From assembly GCF_027497255.1 (NCBI RefSeq), contig NZ_CP114903.1:558001-622000 (forward strand): a DNA stretch of 64,000 nucleotides. Direction: 5' to 3'. Each line of letters opens with the position of its first letter. Within the stretch, counting starts at the first letter, position 1. The notes under the pieces are model-generated. The model was given only the letters and a program-made list of their open reading frames with translations. It ran no database searches and was not told the DNA's origin. This stretch comes from Micromonospora sp. WMMD882 (GTDB lineage Bacteria > Actinomycetota > Actinomycetes > Mycobacteriales > Micromonosporaceae). The position numbers and the translations under genes are program-made. Of this stretch, positions 27,906 to 35,848 are shown one piece after another.

Positions 27906-29204
27906 GTGAGTCCGAAGAGTCGTGGCCGTCCTGTGGGGCGAGGCCGGTCGCAGCGTAAGCCCCGGGGGCCGGCACGTCAGTTGCGTCTGTCCGACCATGT
28001 GTTGCGTGACGCGCGGTCGGTCGCTGAGGTGTCGAACGTGTTGGATGTGGAGGTGTGGGCCAGCGGTTGGCTGGGGCAGGCCTGGTTGGGCGCCGAGATG
28101 GGGGAGCGGCGGTCGGAGCACATGGTGTGCATGGAGGTGGTGGGTCGGGCGTGCTCGCGTCCGTCGCCGCACGCCCTGGTTGCCGTTGCCGCGTTGCGGC
28201 GGGTGGTGTCGCCGGACGAGTGGTCGCTGTTGGACGGGGCGGTGGAGATCCTCGTCGAGGGGCAGCCGGCGCCGTCGTGGCTTTCCGCTCCGGAGTTCGT
28301 TCCGGTACGGGCGCATCGCGCGGCGGATGTGTGGGACAGCGAGCGGGTGCTGTTCGTCGAGTACGGGCCCGATGATCCCCACGCGCGGCGGCACACGTTG
28401 ATGGCACAGGTCACCGAGCCGGGCGGGAGGATGGTCGCCAAGTTGGGTGTCCTGCGGGAAGACGCGGCGGAGTACTGGTCGCGGCTGCGTGACGCGGGGG
28501 AGGTGCCGATGCCGGTGGTGGAGGTGCCGGTGCTGGAGGTGCTGGCGGATCTGGCCGGTGCCCTGCGGACCACCGACATGTACTGGCCGCGCCCGGACGA
28601 TGAGGATTTTGTCGAGGTGCGGGCGTTGGCGTGGTCAAGGTGCCGGGAGTTCCTGCCGGACTGGCCGGACGTGCCGGGGTTGCCCGAGCGGCAGCGGCGG
28701 GAGTTGATCGACACGTTCCTGGCGCAGGCGTATCCGCTCGGCGCGGCGGGTGCGGGCGGGCCGGGTGAGGGTGACGTGGATCGTGAGGTGGTGCGGTCGG
28801 TGGCGGACGTCTTCGTCGATTACGGCCACGGGTACATCACTGCTGGTCTGCTGGCGTGGAGTCCTGGGTGGGTCGCGGCGTTCCTGGGCGACTGGTTGCC
28901 GCGCAAGACCATCCTGGACGAGGCGCAGCGGGAGGCGCTGCCCGAGGTGTTGCGTCGTTGGGTGCGGTTCGCGCTGGGCCGGCGGGGGGTCGACGCCGAG
29001 TGGATCGAGCCTGTGGTCGCGGCGGTCGACATCTATCTTCCCGGCTTCCTGGCTGCGGTGGACGACGAGTCTGCCTGGGGGCCAGCGAAGCAGATCGCTG
29101 CGGAATTGACGGCCCGGGGAGTTGATCTCAGCGACAAGGCCGCCGTCGACGCGGTGATCGGCGAGCTGAATGCCGCCCGACTGGCACGGAACCTCACCGA
29201 GTAG
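27906..29204 (+). CDS. hypothetical protein, island cargo
   Basis: A 432-residue protein I cannot assign. It opens with a strongly basic stretch (SPKSRGRPVGRGRSQRKPRGPARQ) that could bind nucleic acid. An acidic, Trp-rich, mostly helical body follows, with no membrane helix or signal peptide. Segments such as VFVDYGHGYITAGLLAWSPGWVAAFLGDWLPRK and a helical C-terminus ending in LNAARLARNLTE stand out. Start candidates GTG 27903 and 27906 are adjacent. It reads away from the broken recombinase and lies inside the presumed element. Confidence 0.7.
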   Translation: MSPKSRGRPVGRGRSQRKPRGPARQLRLSDHVLRDARSVAEVSNVLDVEVWASGWLGQAWLGAEMGERRSEHMVCMEVVGRACSRPSPHALVAVAALRRVVSPDEWSLLDGAVEILVEGQPAPSWLSAPEFVPVRAHRAADVWDSERVLFVEYGPDDPHARRHTLMAQVTEPGGRMVAKLGVLREDAAEYWSRLRDAGEVPMPVVEVPVLEVLADLAGALRTTDMYWPRPDDEDFVEVRALAWSRCREFLPDWPDVPGLPERQRRELIDTFLAQAYPLGAAGAGGPGEGDVDREVVRSVADVFVDYGHGYITAGLLAWSPGWVAAFLGDWLPRKTILDEAQREALPEVLRRWVRFALGRRGVDAEWIEPVVAAVDIYLPGFLAAVDDESAWGPAKQIAAELTARGVDLSDKAAVDAVIGELNAARLARNLTE

Positions 29205-29418
29205 CCGTCCGGCTCCTTGCCCTGATGTCCTAGGAAGCTTCTAGCGGTTGAGGCGTCTGTCCCCAACGCGCAGCACCCCCGGCGATGCCTTTTCTCGCAT
29301 CCGGAAGGGGCTGTGCCCCGGTAGAGCGGGTCAGTAGTCGGGCGTTGCGGGGCTCAGCAACAGGGAGGCGGTAGTCTGCAACCGGCGATGCCGTTGGTTC
29401 GGAGGTGAGCTTCGCGCT

Positions 29419-29805
29419 GTGGGTACCGGCTACGAACCGATGAGTCTGGCCGCGTTGGCTGGCCATCTCTCGTCCGCGGACAGCGATCGGATCCGCTGGA
29501 AGTTGGTGTGGGAGTTCCTGGAGGAGTACCGGTGGGAGCCGGCCGACACCAGGGTCGGTCTGTTGCAGGACGAGCCGGGGTTGACCGGGGACGAGCGGTG
29601 GGATGCGCTGCTGGCGGCGCTCGCGGAGCATCTCCTCGCGCAGGCGGATCTTGCTCCGCCGGCGTGGGTCGGGGCGCGGGTGCTGCGCCGGGCCTGGTTC
29701 CCGGCCGAGTTGGCCATTCATCGGGCCGATGCCCTGGCATGGGCGCCGGCGGCGTTCCGGAAGCACGGTGTGTACCTGTCGGTTCACGACCTGGCGGCGG
29801 CGTGA
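29419..29805 (+). CDS. hypothetical protein paired with a nucleotidyltransferase
   Basis: A 128-residue soluble helical protein. SLAALAGHLSSADSDRIRWKLVWEFLEEYRWEP and AELAIHRADALAWAPAAFRKHGVYLSVHDL are the most distinctive stretches. No DNA-binding motif is clear. Its stop codon is 20 bases before the ATG of the DUF6036-type gene, and a GTGA overlap with a longer form of that gene is possible, so the two form a unit. By context it could be the antitoxin-like partner of a nucleotidyltransferase toxin (inference). The start GTG 29419 has a purine-rich GGAGGTGAG about 20 bases upstream. Confidence 0.7.
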   Translation: MGTGYEPMSLAALAGHLSSADSDRIRWKLVWEFLEEYRWEPADTRVGLLQDEPGLTGDERWDALLAALAEHLLAQADLAPPAWVGARVLRRAWFPAELAIHRADALAWAPAAFRKHGVYLSVHDLAAA

Positions 29806-29825
29806 CCGGGGGGGACGGCGTCCTG

Positions 29826-30329
29826 ATGGGGCGCACGGAACTCGAGCGTGCGTTCACTCGCCTGGGGGAGAGGCTCGTCCAGCGCGGCGTCGTCGCTGAC
29901 ATCTTCGTGGTGGGTGGTGCCGCAATGGCGCTGGCCTACGACGCCAAACGGGTGACCAGGGACGTCGATGCGATGTTCGTTCCACACGGCGTCGTCCTCG
30001 ACGAGGCGCGTGCGGTGGCCGACGACCTGGGGCTGCCCCCGTGGTGGCTCAACGAGCAGGCCAGCGTGTACGTCTCGGGCAAGGACGACCCGGGCAGGCG
30101 GCGGGTCTTCGATCATCCCGGTCTGCGCGTCATGGCGGCGTCGCCGGAGCACATCTTCGCGATGAAGGCGCTTGCAGCGCGGGCCCGTGACGTGGACGAT
30201 CTCCGTACCCTGGCGGCGTTGGCCGGGGTCGTGACGGTGGACGACGCCGTACGCTTGTGCGGCGATTTCTACCCCGATGAGGTGATCTCGCCACGTGCCA
30301 TGGGGGTCATTCGCGAACTCTTCGAATGA
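29826..30329 (+). CDS. DUF6036-type nucleotidyltransferase (toxin/antitoxin-like)
   Basis: A 167-residue protein of the minimal nucleotidyltransferase superfamily. It shows the fold signature VVGGAAMALAYDAKRVTRDVDAMF (glycine pair plus two Asp residues for metal), then a loop with WWLNEQASVYV and ASPEHIFAMKALAARARDVDDLRTLAALAG. DUF6036/AbiEii-like members act as toxins or as defence-related nucleotide-transfer enzymes. I chose ATG 29826. GTG 29802, overlapping the previous stop, would add eight residues. It ends about 100 bases before the right copy of the attachment repeat. Confidence 0.82.
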   Translation: MGRTELERAFTRLGERLVQRGVVADIFVVGGAAMALAYDAKRVTRDVDAMFVPHGVVLDEARAVADDLGLPPWWLNEQASVYVSGKDDPGRRRVFDHPGLRVMAASPEHIFAMKALAARARDVDDLRTLAALAGVVTVDDAVRLCGDFYPDEVISPRAMGVIRELFE

Positions 30330-30425
30330 CCCTGCGGGGCGACTGTCGCCTGCGACGATGCGGTTGTCCGAGCGTGAGTTGTAGTTCACCCCCGAATGAT
30401 GATTATGGATTCGCGGTGAACGTCG

Positions 30426-30437
30426 CCCCTCGGACAC
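30426..30437 (+). repeat. attachment-site repeat, right copy
   Basis: CCCCTCGGACAC matches the tRNA-Leu 3' end exactly. The flanking bases differ on both sides, so the copy is short. Confidence 0.5.
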
Positions 30438-30455
30438 ATCATTACCACATATCGA

Positions 30456-31510
30456 TCATGATGGTAGCGGGCTTGCCTGCTTGTTCTTCAAGATCGGTGT
30501 GCAGATCGCATTACCGCACATGACGTCGATCTTGTTGGTGCGTAGGAACGTGGCCAGTGTGTGCCGGCTTCGGACGTCTTCAGCGATGCTCGGATGCGTA
30601 GCCAGTCTGGCGATGATGTGGTCCTCCCTGATATAGAGGATCTTGTAACGGCGACTTTCGGGGCCCTGTGCGCTGGTGTGCCCGTGGCGACTCGGTAGCC
30701 GGGGCGTTGGTTGACCCAGTGGGCTTCCAGCCTCCGGCCGCATGGCCTACATCGCAGCAGGCCGGTGAGCAGGTAGCTGCGGGTGGCGCCGGTCTGGGTA
30801 TTTCGGCGGGCGCGGATGGCCCGGGCGGCGATGAAGTCCTGTTCGGTGACCAGCGCGGTATGGGCCCGCTGTTTGGAGATCACCCAGTCCCTGGTGTGGC
30901 TCCAGCGGATGGTCCCGCGCGCCCCAGGTCCGTCGATGGCGCCGACGTCCGTGCCCTGCCGGTTCCACACCTGCCGGCCGGTGTGGCGGGGGTTGGCGAG
31001 GATCGCCGCCACTGTTCGCTGGGACTGGACACCCAGCAACATGATCAGCGCCTGGTGGGTCGGCTTGCTGCGGTCGACGGGTCCATCCGTTTCGGGTAGC
31101 CACAACTGCGCTTCGTGCTGTTCGAGCAGCGGCATCAGGGCCAGCAGTTGGTTCCCGGAGAAGGCGCGTTCGTGCTCGCCGATGGCGATCGCGTCGAACC
31201 CCCGAAGAGGATCGCCGAGCGCGGCCAGCAGCGCTGCGGATTGCGGGCGGCGGTGCCAGCTTCGGCGACGGGAGCAGCCGACGTCGAAGTGCTCGGCGAC
31301 GATCGTCCCGTGACCGGACACGAGTTCGGTCGCGCAGTCCAGTTGCCAGTGGCGTGGGGTCACCCGGCCCTGACGCTCCACAGTCGACATCCGACCGTAG
31401 AACGCGAACCGCAGACGGCCCTGTCGTCGGGCTCGCGGCTCCGCACGCGGCTCCGACTGCTCGTTGAGCCATCGGGCCAGGGGATGCTCTTCGCCTCGGT
31501 CATCTGACAC
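30456..31510 (-). pseudogene. second serine recombinase remnant with internal deletion and frameshift
   Basis: Closely related to the recombinase at 26410: it shares RFAFYGRMST, FDVG, LLGVQSQ, RTVAAILANPRHTGRQVWNRQ and a zinc ribbon CRPCGRRLEAHWVNQRPGYR. The ~100 residues that should lie between LLGVQSQ and RTVAAIL (the RxRFR...GGRPPYGY linker region) are missing in frame. Near 30686-30695 a frameshift separates PGYR from RHGHTSAQGPESRRYKILYIREDHI, which continues to about 30456. GTG 31510 is the likely original start. The protein could not be functional. Confidence 0.85.
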
Positions 31511-31947
31511 GTCGAACCGACCGGTGTGGCCGCGTCCCGTCTCGGACGCGGCCACACGCGTCGCCGCGAGGCCTCGCCACCGGGACCGGCGACGGATATG
31601 GCGGATATGGATGCGTTCATGTCATGGTCGGTCCGGGCGGGATCGCGTCCTGCCGGACCGGTGCGTCCACGTCGGCCACGGCACCTGGCAGCCCGTTCAC
31701 AGCACGGAAACATAAAAATTAATCTGGTTCCATGCTCCTTTGTGGACCTGGGGAGTGGTCGATGTCATGCTCATGTGCGAGCGTCTATCGTTGTCGTGCG
31801 AGGATGGGGAACGTCTGTGCTGCTTGGTCCGCCATCGACTTCGTCGCCTCCCGCGTGCGGCCGTCGGTATGGGTTTGCCGCCGGGGCTGACGGCCCGCGC
31901 CTCGTCGACGACCCGATCCACGGCCAGAACGGGAAGGCGGCGGTGAC
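31511..31947. other. 437-bp leader region before the halogenase
   Basis: No supported gene. It contains the most AT-rich stretch nearby (CATAAAAATTAATCT around 31711-31725) and a promoter-like pair. A 54-codon ORF from ATG 31732 is Cys-rich but has no recognisable features. Confidence 0.6.
31696..31725 (+). promoter_or_regulatory. likely halogenase promoter
   Basis: TTCACA (31696-31701) and TAATCT (31720-31725) are separated by 18 bases inside an AT-rich patch that contrasts with the GC-rich surroundings. It would give a 5' leader of about 215 nucleotides. Confidence 0.5.
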
Positions 31948-33354
31948 ATGAAGGTTCTCGTAATCGGTGGTGGTCCGGCTGGGAGCACTGCGGCGACGGC
32001 AATGGCCCAGGCCGGACTCGACGTGCGGCTCATCGAGAGCGCCCACTTTCCGCGATACCACGTGGGTGAGTCGCTCACGCCGTCGTGCCGGGTGGTGCTG
32101 GATGCGATCGGCTTGTCGAAGATTGTCGATGATTACGGTTTCGTGAAGAAGAACGGAGGCGTCATCCATTGGGATGACGACCAGTGGGCGTTCGACTGGC
32201 ACGAGCAGTCCGGGGTGCAGTCATGGCAGGTGGATCGAAGCGAGTTCGACGCGCTGCTGCTGGAGCACGCCCGCCAGAACGGGGTTGCCGTCACCACCGG
32301 CGTCGCCGGTCGGTCGGTGCGGTTTGCCGACGGCCGACCAGTGGCCGTGGAGTGCTCCCCGGAGGACGGTGAGTCGTTCACCATAGATGATTTCGACTTT
32401 CTGATTGACGCCACCGGGCGTAACGGGCTGCTCAGCGCCCGTCACTTCGGCAACCGTAAGCCGCTGAGCAACCTACGGAATGTCGGCATCTGGGGCTACT
32501 GGACCGGTGCCAGCCTACTGCCCGAAACGCCGACCGGAGGAATCAATATCATTTCCTCGCCGGAGGGTTGGTACTGGGTGATTCCGATGGCCGGCGGGCG
32601 GATGAGTATCGGTTACGTCACCACCAAGGACGCCTTCGCCCGTGATCGTCGCGAGTACCCGTCGTCGGATGAACTGTACCGGCACCTGATCGCGGCATCG
32701 CCGACCGTGGCGGGCCTGACCGCAGGGGCGGCGTTCATCGGTAGTGCGAGGGTCGAGACCGACTATTCGTACATCGCGGATCAGTTCTGCGGGCCAGGTT
32801 ACGCGATCGTGGGTGACGCGGCGTGTTTCCTGGATCCGCTTCTGTCCACCGGCGTGCATCTCGCGCTCTACAGTGCTTTGACTGCGGCCGCGTGCGTCGC
32901 TTCGATGGACCGTGGCGAGGTCAGCGAAACCGAGGCCCTCAGATTCTTCGAGTTTGCCTACCGTCGTGCGTACATGCGTCTCTTTGCGCTGGTGAGCATC
33001 ATGTACGAGCGCTATCTCGGTAAGGACGGCTTCTTCCTCACGTCCGACCGGTTGATCGGAGACGAGCAACCCGCACAGGCGGAGGAAGGCGTTTCGTCCC
33101 GTTCCTTCGCGGAGATCATCGGTGGCCTTTCTGACCTGCGTGAGGCAGCCAACTCGTCCACCCGTGTCATCACCGATCGACTGCGGGAGGAGGCGGTGCG
33201 GGTGCAGATGCGGGCCGTACGCGCACCGGACTCCACTGGGCCCGACTTCACCCCGGTGCGCGGCAACCCTCTCTCCGATGCGGAGTCGGCTGACTACCGC
33301 CTCGTCACCAGTCCGCAGCTCGGCCTCGAACGGGTCCGTGAGCCACGTCCCTGA
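31948..33354 (+). CDS. FAD-dependent halogenase
   Basis: A 468-residue flavin enzyme of the phenol/pyrrole (CmlS/CndH/PltA-like) halogenase group, chlorinating or brominating a small molecule or carrier-bound substrate. The FAD motif VIGGGPAGST is at 6-15 and FPRYHVGESLTPSC at 34-47. A conserved Lys lies in FVKKNGG (67-68). GWYWVIP at 207-213 matches the W-x-W-x-I halogenase signature, which monooxygenases lack. GDAACFLDPLLSTGVHLAL binds flavin further on. The C-terminal extension after 400 is less conserved. Its neighbours are recombinase remnants, not a biosynthetic cluster, and codon use is less GC-rich than the purine genes, which suggests acquisition. The substrate is unknown. Confidence 0.87.
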   Translation: MKVLVIGGGPAGSTAATAMAQAGLDVRLIESAHFPRYHVGESLTPSCRVVLDAIGLSKIVDDYGFVKKNGGVIHWDDDQWAFDWHEQSGVQSWQVDRSEFDALLLEHARQNGVAVTTGVAGRSVRFADGRPVAVECSPEDGESFTIDDFDFLIDATGRNGLLSARHFGNRKPLSNLRNVGIWGYWTGASLLPETPTGGINIISSPEGWYWVIPMAGGRMSIGYVTTKDAFARDRREYPSSDELYRHLIAASPTVAGLTAGAAFIGSARVETDYSYIADQFCGPGYAIVGDAACFLDPLLSTGVHLALYSALTAAACVASMDRGEVSETEALRFFEFAYRRAYMRLFALVSIMYERYLGKDGFFLTSDRLIGDEQPAQAEEGVSSRSFAEIIGGLSDLREAANSSTRVITDRLREEAVRVQMRAVRAPDSTGPDFTPVRGNPLSDAESADYRLVTSPQLGLERVREPRP

Positions 33355-33809
33355 GCTCGGCAAAGGTCGCTCTTCCCCTTGGCCTCGACGATCCGCGCCG
33401 GACGCGGGCTCGCCGGGCACAGCAGGTCTGCGCCTGCCGTGGAGGTCGGACGTGCCGACTGCGCGAACCTGTCTCGTGGTCGCGTAGCTGATCGTGGTTG
33501 CCCTGGCCGTGCGGCCGGGGCAACCTGAGGCCGTGCGGCCAGGGTGACCTGGGGTCCGTGCGGGATGTGGACGCGGGCTTGTGCCGGCCTTCGAACCCGT
33601 GCGGTCTTCCTCCCTGTTCGACAGCCGATCGACGCACTGCCGGTCGCTGATACCGTCTCCTGACTCTCGCGTTGCCGACCTGGGTGGACGTCGCGTCCGC
33701 GTTCCGAACCGGGTGGCGGCCTGCCGTCCCTTCCTGCGACCTCGACGCGCAACCTGCGGGAGCCGGCGGCGCTCGGCTGACGACTCGGGCGCGCGGCGCG
33801 GTGACGAGA
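33355..33809. other. 455-bp gene-free gap between convergent genes
   Basis: Several short frames are open on both strands but none has a start, domain or ribosome site I can support. The stretch holds one strong hairpin (33496) and a GTGCGGCC motif repeated three times between about 33509 and 33560. Confidence 0.6.
33496..33525. terminator. hairpin between halogenase and RpiR genes
   Basis: The arms GGTTGCCC-GGCCG and CGGCC-GGGCAACC pair almost perfectly around a TG centre. It lies 140 bases after the halogenase stop and could end transcription from either side. Confidence 0.5.
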
Positions 33810-34616
33810 TCACTCCACCTCGGCCAGTCGACGGTAGGCGCGGCTGATGCCGGAGATCCGACCACGCGCCGGTCCGCCGATCCTCGACAGCACCCCGTCG
33901 GCGAGGACGCTCACCAGGCTCATCGCGGGCGCGTAGCTGTCGAAGGCCAGGCCGGTCGAGATCGGACAGTCGAGCCAGTGGCGGGCGTGCCTCGCGTGGT
34001 CGCGGGCCGTGGCGTCAGCGAGCAGCACCACCCCGGCGGGGGTGGCTGCGGCTTCTGCCATGAACGCGCCGAAACCGGCCGGGCGGCGGCGGAAACCGAC
34101 GACCAGGACGACGTCACCGGCTGCGAGGTCGGCGAGTTCCTCGCCGACGACCTGGCCGGGCAGGGGCGCGAGCCGCACGTCGGGGCGGGCGTGGGCGAGT
34201 TGCTGGCGAAGGTGCAGCGCGACCGGATGACTGTTGCGCCAGCCCACGACGGTGACCCGGCCGGCGGCGGCGACCAGGTCGACCACGTCGGTGAGCGCGG
34301 GCTGCTGGAGCGCCCTGTGGATCGATTCGGCCTGTTGGGCGGCGAAGGCGGCGAGGCTGGGCGGGACCTCGGCCCGGCGGGGCTCGCCGGCATGACGTCG
34401 CGCCCTCAGCTGTGCCCGCACCTCGTCGAAGTCGGCGAAGCCCAGGCGCCGGAACAGTCGGCTCATGGTGGCCTTGGAGACCCCGGCCAACGCGGCGAGT
34501 TCGGCGGCCCGGTAGGCCGTCAGGTCGTCGAGGTGCTCGATCAGCGTCTCGGCGGCCCGGCGCTCCTGGGGCGAGAGGCCGGCATGGTGCAGGGTGATCC
34601 TTTCCTCGAGCGTCAC
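33810..34616 (-). CDS. MurR/RpiR-family transcriptional regulator
   Basis: A 268-residue regulator. The N-terminal HTH_6 domain (LSPQERRAAETLIEHLDDLTAYRAAELAALAGVSKATMSRLFRRLGFADFDEVR) is followed by a SIS sugar-phosphate-type sensing domain (VTVVGWRNSHPVALHLRQQL, DVVLVVGFRRRPAGF). The GTG start overlaps the stop of the allantoate amidohydrolase gene (GTGA), so it is the last gene of a coupled allC-type operon. This suggests its ligand is a ureide or glyoxylate-related compound rather than a sugar phosphate (inference). Confidence 0.88.
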   Translation of the reverse strand: MTLEERITLHHAGLSPQERRAAETLIEHLDDLTAYRAAELAALAGVSKATMSRLFRRLGFADFDEVRAQLRARRHAGEPRRAEVPPSLAAFAAQQAESIHRALQQPALTDVVDLVAAAGRVTVVGWRNSHPVALHLRQQLAHARPDVRLAPLPGQVVGEELADLAAGDVVLVVGFRRRPAGFGAFMAEAAATPAGVVLLADATARDHARHARHWLDCPISTGLAFDSYAPAMSLVSVLADGVLSRIGGPARGRISGISRAYRRLAEVE

Positions 34617-35848
34617 CGGCGGGCCCACCGCGCGGCGACGGCCAGCACCGCGCTCTCCAGCGCGTCGAGACCCTGTGCGACGTCGACCTCGTCGACGGCC
34701 TCCGCCGGGTGATGGCTGATGCCGTCGGCGCACCGGATGAACAGCATGCCCACGTCGGTGGTCTGCCCGAGCGCCATGGCGTCGTGGCCAGCGGGGCTCC
34801 ACAGGCCGGGCGGCTCCGCGTCCCCGGTCGCCGCGATGCCGCTGACCACGGCCTCTTGCAGCCACGCCGCGCACGGGGTGGCCGCCGCCCGGTGCAACTC
34901 GTGCGCCTCGAAGCGGAGCCCGCGCGCGGAGCAGATGCCGTCGATCCGGCCCCGGACGGCGTCCCAGGTGGCGTCGCGGTGTGTGTCGGTGGTGGCCCGC
35001 AGGTCGAGGCTGAAGTCGACGCGACCGGGGACGACGTTGACGGCGCCGGGGGCGACCTCGATCCGGCCGACGGTGGCGAGACAGCCGGCCGCACGGGCGG
35101 TCTGCTCGATGGCCACGATGGCCTCGCTGGCCCCGACCAGGGCGTCGCGTCGACGTGGGTACGGCGTGCCCCCGGCATGACGGGCCTCACCGACGACGGT
35201 CAGCGAGAAGCGCCGGGCGCCGGCGATCGTCGTGACGTAGCCCAGCGCCCGGCCCGCCGCCTCGAGGTGGGGCCCCTGCTCGATGTGCGCCTCCAGATAG
35301 CCCACCAGTTCGTTCGGGGCGCGGGTGGCGTCGGCCACCCGCGCCGGGTCCAGCCCGAAATCGAGGAAGGCGTGGCGCAGGGTGAGCCCGTCGCGGTCAC
35401 GGAGGTCCCACCAGGACTCGTCCCACCGCCCGGCGACCGCCCGGCTGCCCAGCAGGGTGGCGCCGAACCGGGTGCCTTCCTCGTCGCCGAAGCCGATCAC
35501 CTCGAGAGCGATCGGCAGCTTGCGGACCCGGTCGCGAAGCCGCTCGGCCACGGCCACGGCCATCAGGACGCCGAGCATCCCGTCGTAGCTGCCCGCGTCG
35601 GGCACGGTGTCGAGATGGGATCCGACGAGCAGCGCCGGCAGGCCGGGCGAGCGGCCCTCGTGGCGACCGCACTGGTTTCCGGCCGCGTCCTGCCAGGTAC
35701 GCAGCCCCGCCTGGCGCATCCAGTCGGCGACCCGGCCGTTGGCCCGCGCGTGCTCGGGCGACAGGTAGACGCGTTCGAGCCCGTCCGGGCGGGCGGAGAA
35801 CTCGTCGAGCTCGGCGCAGCGGGCGAGGACGGTGGCCGCGTCGGTCAT
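34613..35848 (-). CDS. allC: allantoate amidohydrolase (M20 family)
   Basis: A 411-residue M20-type dinuclear metal hydrolase converting allantoate to ureidoglycine, CO2 and ammonia. Metal ligands are visible in GSHLDTVPDAGSYDG, the catalytic Glu pair in GFGDEEGTRFG, YLEAHIEQGPHLE, and the C-terminal HHPAEAVD. The lid domain spans GARRFSLTVVGEARHAGGTP. N-carbamoyl amino acid hydrolases share this fold, but the aminotransferase and allantoinase next door support the ureide role. Its ATG overlaps the stop of the PucG-like gene (ATGA). Confidence 0.87.
   Translation of the reverse strand: MTDAATVLARCAELDEFSARPDGLERVYLSPEHARANGRVADWMRQAGLRTWQDAAGNQCGRHEGRSPGLPALLVGSHLDTVPDAGSYDGMLGVLMAVAVAERLRDRVRKLPIALEVIGFGDEEGTRFGATLLGSRAVAGRWDESWWDLRDRDGLTLRHAFLDFGLDPARVADATRAPNELVGYLEAHIEQGPHLEAAGRALGYVTTIAGARRFSLTVVGEARHAGGTPYPRRRDALVGASEAIVAIEQTARAAGCLATVGRIEVAPGAVNVVPGRVDFSLDLRATTDTHRDATWDAVRGRIDGICSARGLRFEAHELHRAAATPCAAWLQEAVVSGIAATGDAEPPGLWSPAGHDAMALGQTTDVGMLFIRCADGISHHPAEAVDEVDVAQGLDALESAVLAVAARWARR

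Larger units (their letters stand above)
26276..30437. mobile_element. decayed integrated element at tRNA-Leu
   Basis: The segment is bounded by the tRNA 3' end (CCCCTCGGACAC, 26276-26287) and an identical 12-bp copy at 30426-30437. Inside are a serine recombinase gene next to the tRNA, broken by two frameshifts, and three cargo genes on the other strand. This layout is what a site-specific integration into a tRNA gene leaves behind. The short repeat and lack of transfer genes mean the boundaries are inferred. A second recombinase remnant just outside the right copy suggests two elements integrated in tandem. Confidence 0.55.

Noticed and set aside
31732..31896. 54-codon Cys-containing ORF in the halogenase leader
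   Set aside because: No ribosome site is seen, and its ATG falls at the expected transcription start of the promoter-like pair.
33294..33865. Minus-strand frames of 152-186 residues in the gap after the halogenase
   Set aside because: Arg/Pro/Thr-rich composition, no ribosome site and no motif; they overlap a hairpin and the RpiR gene end.
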